DNA of 21,362 nt from the NCBI GenBank assembly GCA_002500765.1, contig DLSX01000078.1, positions 1-21,362 of the forward strand, read 5' to 3'. Positions 7,564 through 14,338 of this stretch are shown piece by piece. The notes under the pieces were generated by a model. The model had not been told where the DNA came from. It ran no database searches and was given only the letters and a program-made list of their open reading frames with translations. Both the position numbers and the translations under genes were made by a program. This DNA is from Neorhizobium sp. UBA7851 (lineage in GTDB: Bacteria > Pseudomonadota > Alphaproteobacteria > Rhizobiales > Rhizobiaceae). Within the stretch, counting starts at the first letter, position 1; every line of letters begins with the position of its first letter.

Positions 7564-8490
7564 ATGGCGGAGACTGTGAAGTCGGTACCGCGCCCGCTCG
7601 GGCAGGCCGTAACCCTGACCTGTCGGGATGGCGTGGTTCTGCATGGCCACCTCTGGCCGGCCCGAGGGCAAGCGGTCGCGCGGGTCATCATCAACCCCGC
7701 GACCGGGGTTCTGGCCCGCTATTACCACTATTACGCGGATTTTCTGGCCGGTGAAGGGTTCGAGGTCCTGACCTACGACTATCGTGGCATCGGCCTGTCA
7801 CGGCCAGCAGACCTGCGCGGCTGCAGCTATCGCTGGCGGGACTGGGGCGAGCAGGATTTCGATGCAGCGCTGCGGTTCATGAGCGGAAGAGAGCCGGAAC
7901 TTCCGCTGATGGTGGTTGGCCACAGTATCGGCGGTTACCTGCCGGGACTTTCGCCGGAAGCCCACAGGATCGACAGGATGCTGACAATGGGCGCGCAATA
8001 TGCCTGGTGGGGCGACTATGCGACCGGGCACCGCCTGAGGCTTTTCTGGCGGTGGCACATGGTGATGCCGGTGCTGACCGCGATCTACGGCTATTTCCCG
8101 GGCAAGCGGCTCGGCTGGCTGGAGGATCTTCCGGCGGGCGTGGCCAACGAGTGGAGTTTTCGCAGGCCCCGGATGGAACGGACGCATCCGGCGCATGAGC
8201 GCGGCTGCGTGCTTGCCCGCTTTGCCGCCGTCACCGCGCCGATCCTTGCTATCTCCGTCACCGACGACGATATCGGTTCGGCTGCCGCGATCCGCCGGAC
8301 GCTCTCCTACTACCGGAATGCCGAGCGGATCGAAGCCAGTCTCCCGCCGTCGTTTTACGGGCTCGAGGCGATCGGTCATTTCAGCCTGTTTCATTCCCGG
8401 CATGCTGACGGTTTCTGGAAGGATACGCTGCACTGGCTGAAGGATGGCGTGAACCCCTGGCAACCCAGCGGAGGCCGCGCTTCGGTTTGA
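7564..8490 (+). CDS. Alpha/beta fold hydrolase
   Basis: Predicted 308 residues, cytoplasmic, with no signal peptide. The fold shows an early RDGVVLHGHLWPARG strand pair, YDYRGIGLS after strand 4, and the nucleophile elbow GHSIGG with Ser121. A likely acid lies in VTDDDIG and a likely catalytic histidine in AIGHFSLFHSRH. This resembles the COG4757-type predicted hydrolases, whose substrates are unknown. ATG at 7564 has a strong GGGGAGG ribosome site, while in-frame codons upstream do not. It begins 104 bases after the anti-sigma gene with no visible terminator between, so read-through from the sigma operon is possible. An FNR/FixK-like dyad overlaps its stop codon. Confidence 0.85.
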   Translation: MAETVKSVPRPLGQAVTLTCRDGVVLHGHLWPARGQAVARVIINPATGVLARYYHYYADFLAGEGFEVLTYDYRGIGLSRPADLRGCSYRWRDWGEQDFDAALRFMSGREPELPLMVVGHSIGGYLPGLSPEAHRIDRMLTMGAQYAWWGDYATGHRLRLFWRWHMVMPVLTAIYGYFPGKRLGWLEDLPAGVANEWSFRRPRMERTHPAHERGCVLARFAAVTAPILAISVTDDDIGSAAAIRRTLSYYRNAERIEASLPPSFYGLEAIGHFSLFHSRHADGFWKDTLHWLKDGVNPWQPSGGRASV

Positions 8491-8500
8491 GACAGGTCAA
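8487..8500. promoter_or_regulatory. FNR/FixK-like binding site upstream of the universal stress gene
   Basis: The sequence TTGAGACAGGTCAA fits TTGA-N6-TCAA, the core of the FNR/FixK family operator (TTGAT-N4-ATCAA). It straddles the hydrolase stop codon and is centred 73 bases before the universal stress ATG, leaving room for a class II promoter start near 8535. FixK/FNR control of universal stress genes under low oxygen is well established in rhizobia and enterics. The fifth bases of the half-sites (G and, in the complement, C) depart from the best consensus. Confidence 0.5.
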
Positions 8501-8566
8501 TGTACGACAATGCGCCGGTGCGAAGATGGTCTCGACCAGGGAGGTCACCCAAGAGAGGTCATAACA

Positions 8567-9004
8567 ATGTTCAAGCACATCCTCATCCCGACCGATGGCT
8601 CGCCGCTGTCGACCCAGGCACTGGAAAAGGCGCTCGACTTCGCACGCGAAAGCAATGCGCAGGTGACCGTTCTGGCGGTGATCGAGCCGCTACAGGTCTT
8701 TACCGTCTATCCCGTCGGCATGGACATCGCCTATGCCGAATACGAGCAGCGGGCGAACGAGCAGGCGGACGGTATTCTGGCCGATGCAAAGGCGGCCGCC
8801 GCACAGCGCGATCTTGCCTGCGAGGCCGTGAAAGTTCAGAGCGTCGACCCGGCCGGCTGCATCGTCAAGACAGCGGAAAAACATGGCTGCGATGCGATCG
8901 TCATGGCCTCGCACGGACGTTCGGGCTTCAAGGCCTTCATGCTCGGCAGCGTGACGATGAAGGTGCTTGCCGGATCGAAACTGCCGGTGCTGGTCTATCG
9001 GTAA
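8567..9004 (+). CDS. Universal stress protein (UspA family)
   Basis: Predicted 145 residues, a single-domain Usp. It begins with the family signature FKHILIPTDGS and ends with the nucleotide-loop region MASHGRSGFKAFMLGSVTMKVLAGSKLPVLVY, which matches the ATP-binding type of Usp apart from Ala in place of the first Gly of the G-2x-G-9x-G(S/T) motif. An AGAGAGG ribosome site lies just ahead of ATG 8567, which decides against a start 57 bases earlier. An FNR/FixK-like site upstream suggests induction when oxygen is low. Cytoplasmic. The small unknown gene 41 bases downstream may share its transcript. Confidence 0.93.
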   Translation: MFKHILIPTDGSPLSTQALEKALDFARESNAQVTVLAVIEPLQVFTVYPVGMDIAYAEYEQRANEQADGILADAKAAAAQRDLACEAVKVQSVDPAGCIVKTAEKHGCDAIVMASHGRSGFKAFMLGSVTMKVLAGSKLPVLVYR

Positions 9005-9045
9005 AAAGACTTGATCAGGCGGGTGTTTCACCGCAAATTCTCGAC

Positions 9046-9327
9046 ATGAGCGACGAGTTGCAGACCATAAGAGATATTGGCTGGCGCCTTTGGGACCCGA
9101 TCGGCCTTAACGGGCATAACGGACCGCCTCCGGAGGCTATCGACGAATATGACAGCTACCTTCTGGAAGCAGTGGAAATGCTACGTGAAGGCAAGTCGTT
9201 GAACGACGTGATAGCCACTCTTGTGGATATCGAAAGCGAACATATGGCGCTTGGTGAAGCACCCGATACGGAAGAACGTGCGACCCAGACGGTTCTTGAG
9301 TTGCGGCAGATAATCCTCAACCCATGA
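9046..9327 (+). CDS. Small acidic protein of unknown function (WDPIG/EYDSYL motif)
   Basis: Predicted 93 residues, strongly acidic, with no signal peptide or membrane helix. The sequence IRDIGWRLWDPIGL followed by PPEAIDEYDSYLLEAVEMLREGKS recalls small orphan proteins related to the DUF1871 type, but I cannot assign a family with confidence. Most of it should be helical. Local base composition is visibly lower in GC than the flanking genes. ATG 9046 is the first usable start after the Usp stop, and no ribosome site is obvious, so it may depend on coupling to usp. Its last 11 bases overlap the 3' end of the convergent pdeM gene. Confidence 0.65.
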   Translation: MSDELQTIRDIGWRLWDPIGLNGHNGPPPEAIDEYDSYLLEAVEMLREGKSLNDVIATLVDIESEHMALGEAPDTEERATQTVLELRQIILNP

Positions 9328-10042
9328 GGCTGCCATAGCGCACCGAATAGATGCGGTCGCGGCCGAGAAGGTGGGCGACAAGCGTTTCCTGCCTGAACAG
9401 TCCCTGCATCGCCCGATGACGCAGGTCGAGGCCGCCGGTGAGAACGCCGAAAGCCGGCATGAGCAGGCGGTGACCGTCACTGGCGAAACACGGCCGACGA
9501 ACCGACTTTTCACGCCGGCGGACGGTGGCGGCGGGGTGGAGGTGTCCGGCGATCTCGCCCTTCGACGAGATCAGGCTCGGCTCATGGCGGAAGACGAGGC
9601 CGCCATAGACGAGTTCGTCGCTGGATATGCCCGGCAGGTCAGTCGTGCCATCGGGATCGTGATTGCCGTTGATCCAGATCCAGTCACGGCCGCGGGCCAT
9701 ATCGGCGATCATTTTTCGCAGGTCCGCTGGTAGATGTTCGGAGCCTTTGCGATCATGGAAATTGTCGCCGAGTGAAACGACGATCTTGGGATCGTAACGC
9801 GCAATGACGGCCGAAAGGATGTTGAGCGTGGCAATCGTATCGTAGGGCGGCAACAGCATGCCACGCCGGGCGAAGGCCGCGCCTTTTTCCAGATGCAGAT
9901 CGGAGACGACGAGCATGCCGGTTTCCGGCAGGTAGAGACCGCCCAGAGGATCACAGACAGCGGCAACGCCGTGGACGAGGATTTCCTCGGTGGCGGGGGG
10001 AGTGGTGATCGTGGTGCGGGCTGCGAGCCCGAGGCGGTTCAT
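9317..10042 (-). CDS. pdeM: Ligase-associated DNA damage response endonuclease PdeM
   Basis: Predicted 241 residues of the calcineurin-like metallophosphoesterase fold. Metal-binding motifs appear in order: SDLHLEKG, SLGDNFHDRKG, WINGNHDPDG and AGHLHP. Together with the segment LVVSDLHLEKG..FARRG..LPPYDT this identifies the PdeM family (TIGR04123), a nuclease or phosphodiesterase normally encoded with an Lhr-type helicase, an ATP-dependent DNA ligase and a metallo-beta-lactamase-fold exonuclease. ATG 10042 is used; a GTG directly before it is an alternative. The helicase partner lies upstream on the same strand but 318 bases away, with a palindromic repeat region between, so pdeM may have its own promoter or depend on read-through. 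Confidence 0.9.
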   Translation of the reverse strand: MNRLGLAARTTITTPPATEEILVHGVAAVCDPLGGLYLPETGMLVVSDLHLEKGAAFARRGMLLPPYDTIATLNILSAVIARYDPKIVVSLGDNFHDRKGSEHLPADLRKMIADMARGRDWIWINGNHDPDGTTDLPGISSDELVYGGLVFRHEPSLISSKGEIAGHLHPAATVRRREKSVRRPCFASDGHRLLMPAFGVLTGGLDLRHRAMQGLFRQETLVAHLLGRDRIYSVRYGSLMG

Positions 10043-10095
10043 CACGGTTGGTTCGTCTTTCGGTTCTGCTTTGTGCGTTTGTTGGCTTGGGGTTG

Positions 10096-10262
10096 GGTCC
10101 TCGGGTCAAGCCAGAGTATGACTACGGAGAGGAAAGCAGTGCCCCCAAATTACTGCTGCGACTTACCGAAACATTTAGATACTGTGCTCGAGGCACTCCC
10201 TCGCGGTCTCCATATTGGGCACTCCCTCTCATTGGTCATCCTTGGGCTTGACCCGAGGATCC
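10096..10262. repeat. Rhizobial-type intergenic palindromic repeat (inverted pair)
   Basis: Two copies of a ~27-base motif face each other. One is on the minus strand at 10122-10096 and one on the plus strand at 10235-10262. Both read GTCAT followed by GGCTTGACCCGAGGA, differing at only a few positions. The plus copy is itself a hairpin (TTGGGC...GACCCGAG). Between them are two direct copies of GGCACTCCCTC (10192-10202 and 10218-10228). Motifs of the form GTCATCC..GGGCTTGACCCGAGGATCC are dispersed through many alphaproteobacterial genomes, so this is probably a mosaic REP-like element. No coding frame is supported here. Confidence 0.7.
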
Positions 10263-10315
10263 ACACACAAGCCGCAGCTCCCGGCCCTTCGTTTTGGCTC
10301 AGGGCTTTCGTCGCT

Positions 10316-10340
10316 GCAATCGATTCACTGGATCGATTGC
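10316..10340. repeat. Perfect 9-bp dyad downstream of the helicase gene
   Basis: GCAATCGAT (10316-10324) and ATCGATTGC (10332-10340) flank a 7-base loop, 20 bases beyond the helicase stop on the minus strand. No T-run follows in either direction, so it is not a standard terminator. It could belong to the same palindromic repeat family as the adjoining element, or protect the 3' end of the helicase transcript. Confidence 0.55.
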
Positions 10341-10360
10341 TCCGCTGCGCGGACCGCTTC

Positions 10361-12895
10361 TTACCCCATCGCCTCGGCGATCAACTCGTCCGCGGCCTCC
10401 TGAAGCACCGCATCCTGCGCTTCTCCGGGCACATTCTCCTTGCCGATTTCCAGCATGATCGGCACCGCCAAGGGCGACACGCGATCGAGGTCTCGGTGGG
10501 TGATGTGCCCCTTGATTCGTCCCAGCATATCGCCCAGGCGACCTATATCCAAAAGCCCCGTCGCCGCGTCGCGCCGGGTTGCTTCCAGCAGTACGTGGTC
10601 CGGCTCGTGGGAGCGCAGCACGTCGTAGATCAGGTCGGTCGAGATAGTGACCTGGCGGCCGGTCTTTTCCTTTCCCGGATGACGGCGTTCGATCAAACCG
10701 GAAATCACGGCACAATTGCGGAAGGTTCGCTTGAGCATGTAACTTTCATCGAGCCAGGCTTCGAGATCATCGCCCAGCATGTCTTCATCGAAGAGGTCGG
10801 ACAGGCTGAGAGAGCCGTTCGCGATCATCGCGCCCAGATCGTTCAGGCCCCAGATGGCCAGCGAATAATCGGTGGCGACGAAACCAAGCGGGCGGCCGCC
10901 GGCGCGTTCCAGCCGGCGCGTGAGAAGCATGCCGAGCGTCTGGTGCGCAAGACGCCCCTCGAAACAATAGGCGATCAGAAAGAAGCGTTTTCCGCGCGGG
11001 AATGTTTCGATGAGGAGTTCATCCTGCTTTGGCAGCATGGAACGTTCGAGCTGGATATTCAGCCAGTCGCGCACCTGATCCGGCAGGGCCGTGCGGCGAT
11101 CGGGATCGGCCAGCATGGCGCGGACCTGATCGGCCAGATAGGTGGTCAGCGGAAACTTGCCGCCGGCATAGGCCGGGATTTTCGGGTCCAGCGAAAAGGC
11201 GTTGGAAACGAGGCATTCGTTTTCGCGAATGCCTTCGAACCGCAGAACCTTGCCGGCAAACAGAAAGGTGTCGCCCTGCACCAGCTGTTCCAGAAAATAT
11301 TCCTCGACCTTGCCGAGCGACATCCCTCCCCTGCCCAACGTCCCCTTGGCATTGCGCCTGACGAGACGGACATTGAGTTCGGCGGCTTCCACGATGGTGC
11401 CGAGGTTCATGCGGTATTGCTGGGCGATCTGCGGATTGGACACACGCCAGCGGCCGTCTTCCATCTTTCGGATCTTTGCATACCGCTCGTAGCTGCGCAG
11501 CGCATAACCGCCGGTCGCGACAAAATCGACGATGCGCTCGAACATTTCCCATGAAAGATCTGCATAAGGCGAGGCCGAGGTGATCTCGTCAAAGAGCGCC
11601 ACCGGATCGAACGGCTCGGCGCAGGCCATGCCGAGCACATGCTGCGCCAGAACATCGAGCGCACCCTCGCCCACCGGCGGCGTATCCTGCGCGCCGTGAT
11701 AATTGGCATCGAGCGCCGCCTGACATTCCATCACCTCGAAACGGTTGGCGGGCACGAGGATGGCTTTCGACGGTTCATCCATGCGGTGATTGGCGCGGCC
11801 GATGCGCTGGGCGAGCCGCGACGCACCTTTTGGCGCGCCGACATGGACGACCAGATCGATATCACCCCAGTCGATACCCATGTCGAGCGTCGAGGTGGCA
11901 ACGACGGCGCGCAGCCTGTTGTCCGCCATCGCGGCTTCCACCTTGCGGCGCTGGCCGGCATCGAGAGAGCCGTGATGCAGGGCAATCGGCAGATTGTCCT
12001 CGTTGATGGTCCACAGCGTCTGGAACAGCAGTTCGGCCTGAAAACGGGTGTTGACGAAGATCAGCGTGGTCTTGTGGCGTTTGATCTCCTCATAAACCTC
12101 CGGGATGGCATAGGTGGAGACATGGCCGGACCATGGGATGCGGCTGTCGGTACCCAGAATGGTTATGTCTGGTGCGGCACCGCCCGTCACGTGGACGAGG
12201 CCGGCTGGAGGCGACGGTGTTTCACCTTGCGGCCCATTTTGAGGAACGAGCCAGCGCTGCAGATCCATCGGATCGGCGACGGTGGCGGACAGTCCGATGG
12301 TCTGCATTTTTGGCGCATGCTTGCGTAGACGCGCGAGACCGAGCGAGAGGAGATGTCCGCGTTTGGAGGTGACCAGCGAATGCAGCTCATCGAGGATCAC
12401 ATATTTCAGGTCCTTGAAAAAGCGTTCCGCTTCCTTGTTGGCCAGCAGCAATGCCACCTGTTCCGGCGTGGTCAGCAGGATATCCGGCGGGTTGAGTTTC
12501 TGGCGCTGGCGTTTGGCCTGCGGTGTATCGCCGGTGCGGTTTTCGACCGTAACAGCCAGCCCCATCTCGTTGACCGGCTTCATCAGGTTGCGTTCGATAT
12601 CGACCGTCAGCGCCTTCAAGGGCGAGATGTAAAGCGTGTGGATGCCGGTGAAGGCCGAGCCGGGCGGGATTTTTCCACGCGCCACCAGATCGGTGAGCGA
12701 GGGCAGGAAACCGGCCAGCGTCTTGCCCGCGCCCGTCGGCGCGATCAGCAGTATGTTTTCGCCGCCCTGCGCGCGGGCCAAAAGTTCAAGCTGATGGGCG
12801 CGCGGAGCCCAGCCCTTTTCTGCAAACCATTTTACGAATGGCCGGGGCAGCGTAACGGCCTGATTGCCGGGAAATTTCGGTTCGATGCGATCCAC
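10361..12895 (-). CDS. Ligase-associated DNA damage response DEXH-box helicase (Lhr-core type)
   Basis: Predicted 844 residues, the usual length for TIGR04121 proteins. Superfamily 2 motifs are present in order: Q-like region WAPRAHQLELL, Walker A APTGAGKT (Lys58), YISPLKAL, DELH in ILDELHSL, GLSATVADP, and motif VI QRIGRANHR. Beyond ~400 is the Lhr-core winged-helix and beta-barrel region ending in ...ADELIAEAMG. It is an ATP-dependent 3'-5' DNA helicase implicated in repair with PdeM and an ATP-dependent ligase. The start is a GTG at 12895 with no clear ribosome site; a perfect 7-bp dyad sits immediately upstream. The gene begins 41 bases after the YitT pair on the same strand, so they may share a transcript. 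Confidence 0.92.
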   Translation of the reverse strand: MDRIEPKFPGNQAVTLPRPFVKWFAEKGWAPRAHQLELLARAQGGENILLIAPTGAGKTLAGFLPSLTDLVARGKIPPGSAFTGIHTLYISPLKALTVDIERNLMKPVNEMGLAVTVENRTGDTPQAKRQRQKLNPPDILLTTPEQVALLLANKEAERFFKDLKYVILDELHSLVTSKRGHLLSLGLARLRKHAPKMQTIGLSATVADPMDLQRWLVPQNGPQGETPSPPAGLVHVTGGAAPDITILGTDSRIPWSGHVSTYAIPEVYEEIKRHKTTLIFVNTRFQAELLFQTLWTINEDNLPIALHHGSLDAGQRRKVEAAMADNRLRAVVATSTLDMGIDWGDIDLVVHVGAPKGASRLAQRIGRANHRMDEPSKAILVPANRFEVMECQAALDANYHGAQDTPPVGEGALDVLAQHVLGMACAEPFDPVALFDEITSASPYADLSWEMFERIVDFVATGGYALRSYERYAKIRKMEDGRWRVSNPQIAQQYRMNLGTIVEAAELNVRLVRRNAKGTLGRGGMSLGKVEEYFLEQLVQGDTFLFAGKVLRFEGIRENECLVSNAFSLDPKIPAYAGGKFPLTTYLADQVRAMLADPDRRTALPDQVRDWLNIQLERSMLPKQDELLIETFPRGKRFFLIAYCFEGRLAHQTLGMLLTRRLERAGGRPLGFVATDYSLAIWGLNDLGAMIANGSLSLSDLFDEDMLGDDLEAWLDESYMLKRTFRNCAVISGLIERRHPGKEKTGRQVTISTDLIYDVLRSHEPDHVLLEATRRDAATGLLDIGRLGDMLGRIKGHITHRDLDRVSPLAVPIMLEIGKENVPGEAQDAVLQEAADELIAEAMG

Positions 12896-12898
12896 GGA

Positions 12899-12917
12899 GT
12901 GAAAGATAAGCTTTCAC
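12899..12917. promoter_or_regulatory. Perfect dyad next to the helicase start
   Basis: GTGAAAG (12899-12905) and CTTTCAC (12911-12917) form a perfect inverted repeat around ATAAG. It ends four bases before the GTG start of the helicase. It could be an operator or an RNA hairpin masking the start region. It does not match the alphaproteobacterial LexA box (GTTC-N7-GTTC). Confidence 0.35.
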
Positions 12918-12936
12918 TTGCGGAAATGAAGAGCAG

Positions 12937-13581
12937 TTACCGCACGATATACCGATCCGTGCGGTGATTGATGGCAAGCGTCAGGTTGAGCGCCAGTGCG
13001 GCCAGAACCGAGCAGGCGATGACGAAGGGGCTGGCAACGAAGAAGGACAGGATGAGCACGACGCAATCCAGCCCGAGCTGCACGAAACCGGCGCGCCAGC
13101 CGAATTTGTCCTGCAGGTAAAGCGCCAGAATGCCGAAACCACCGAGCGAGGCGCGGTGCCGGAACAGGACCAGCATGCCGCAGCCGATCAGAAGGCCGCC
13201 GAACAGTGCGGCGGTGATCGGTTCGATGTTGGAAAAGCCGATCAGCTCTGGCAGCAGGCCGGATAGAACCGAGGTCAGCGCCACGGCGGAAAATGTCTTG
13301 ACAGTGAAGACGAGGCCGAGGCGTTTATAGGCCAGCCAGTAGAACGGCAGGTTCAGAAGGAAAAACGCCATGCCGAAACTGATGTTCACCGAATAACGCA
13401 GCAGGAAACCGAGCCCAGCCGTGCCGCCGATCATCAGGTGTGCTGCCGAGAGCATGGTGACGCCGAGCGCCGCCAGCATGGAGCCGGCGACGACGCCCTG
13501 CACATCCTCGATGATCGAGTGTTTTTCCGATGTGGAGGCCCAGAAGCCGATCGGGCTCTTTTTGTCACCCGCGTTCGCCAT
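12937..13581 (-). CDS. YitT-family (DUF161) membrane protein, second of a tandem pair
   Basis: Predicted 214 residues with about five or six hydrophobic segments (VVAGSMLAALGVTMLSA, GMAFFLLNLPFYWLAY, TAALFGGLLIGCGMLVLF, FVIACSVLAALALNLTLAI) and the family signatures GGTAGLGFLLRY and FRHRASLGGFGILALYLQDKFG. It lacks the soluble DUF2179 domain found at the end of many Firmicutes YitT proteins. Function is unknown; transport is a guess. ATG 13581 starts two bases after the stop of the upstream paralogue (TGA-GC-ATG), so translation is almost surely coupled. It aligns with that paralogue over its whole length, and both end in INHR(T/S)DRYI. Confidence 0.88.
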   Translation of the reverse strand: MANAGDKKSPIGFWASTSEKHSIIEDVQGVVAGSMLAALGVTMLSAAHLMIGGTAGLGFLLRYSVNISFGMAFFLLNLPFYWLAYKRLGLVFTVKTFSAVALTSVLSGLLPELIGFSNIEPITAALFGGLLIGCGMLVLFRHRASLGGFGILALYLQDKFGWRAGFVQLGLDCVVLILSFFVASPFVIACSVLAALALNLTLAINHRTDRYIVR

Positions 13582-13583
13582 GC

Positions 13584-14234
13584 TCAGCGCACCGCGATGT
13601 ATCGGTCGGACCGATGATTGATGGTGAGCAGCAGGTTCAGCACGACGGCGCTGAGCGTCGACCACAGAACCGTCATCGGGCTGACCACGAAAAAGGCGGC
13701 GGTCATGACGCAGAGGTCGAAAGCCAGTTGCACGAGACCGGCGGGGATCTTGAAACGATCCTGAATGTAGATCGCCAAAATGCCGATGCCGCCGAGCGAG
13801 GCACGGTGACGATAGAGGCCAAGCAGGCCGAAACCGATGAGAATGCCGCCCAGCAGCGCTGCCCAGAACGGGTCGAGATGCTGGATGACGATGAACTTTC
13901 GCTCAAGTTCGGTGATGAAGGAGACCATCAGGATGGCGACAAAGGTCTTGAAGGAAAAGCCGATGCCGAGCCGTTTGAACGACAGGTAATAGAAGGGCAG
14001 GTTGACGACGAAAAACAAGACGCCGAAGGGAATGTCGAACGCATAGTGCAGCAGGAAGGCGACGCCGGCCGTGCCGCTCGTCAGGAAACCGGCCTGACTG
14101 AGGAAATACAGGCCGAGCGCCGCCACCATGGCGCTGATGAACAGGCCCTGCGCATCTTCGAGCCTGGTATGGCGTGCCGGATCGAGGCTGTAAAAGCCCA
14201 GCCGGCGTTTTTGCACGCTCTGTTCTTCGGCCAA
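13584..14234 (-). CDS. YitT-family (DUF161) membrane protein, first of a tandem pair
   Basis: Predicted 216 residues and the paralogue of the next gene, sharing SGTAGVAFLLHY, FGVLFFVVNLPFYYLSFKRLG, YRHRASLGGIGILAIYIQDRF and the C-terminal INHRSDRYI. Several membrane helices, no DUF2179 domain. I prefer a TTG start at 14234 because a strong AGGGGAC ribosome site sits five to six bases before it and the resulting N-terminus matches the paralogue in length. An ATG at 14282 with a weaker site would add 16 residues. The TPR-methyltransferase gene lies just upstream on the same strand. The close spacing suggests the two YitT proteins may be made in equal amounts, possibly as a hetero-oligomer, which is inference. 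Confidence 0.87.
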   Translation of the reverse strand: MAEEQSVQKRRLGFYSLDPARHTRLEDAQGLFISAMVAALGLYFLSQAGFLTSGTAGVAFLLHYAFDIPFGVLFFVVNLPFYYLSFKRLGIGFSFKTFVAILMVSFITELERKFIVIQHLDPFWAALLGGILIGFGLLGLYRHRASLGGIGILAIYIQDRFKIPAGLVQLAFDLCVMTAAFFVVSPMTVLWSTLSAVVLNLLLTINHRSDRYIAVR

Positions 14235-14338
14235 AATAGTCCCCTGTTTTTCAGCGATTGTGCATCGCGATAGCGCCTTCATCAAGCACCATCAACAGGC
14301 CGTGAAGGCGACATGCAAAATCGCAAGAAAACGCCGGT

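Noticed and set aside
9011..9024. TTGATC at 9011 considered as a second FixK/FNR site before the small acidic gene
   Set aside because: Only one half-site matches; the second half lacks TCAA at the right spacing.
8500..9045. A fused frame joining the usp region to the small acidic protein
   Set aside because: The upstream part is an Arg/Gly-rich shadow of the universal stress gene; only the part from ATG 9046 looks like a real protein.
10192..10228. Two copies of an 11-base direct repeat considered as a CRISPR remnant or iteron pair
   Set aside because: Only two short units, no regular spacer series, no cas or replication genes; better explained as part of the palindromic element.
9893..11554. 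A 553-codon plus-strand open frame antisense to the helicase and PdeM genes
   Set aside because: It crosses two well-supported genes and the palindromic repeat and has a His/Gln/Arg-rich composition typical of the complement of GC-rich coding DNA; no recognisable domain.
11639..12967. Several plus-strand frames of 200 or more codons opposite the helicase
   Set aside because: All are complements of conserved helicase motifs, with no ribosome sites or family signatures.
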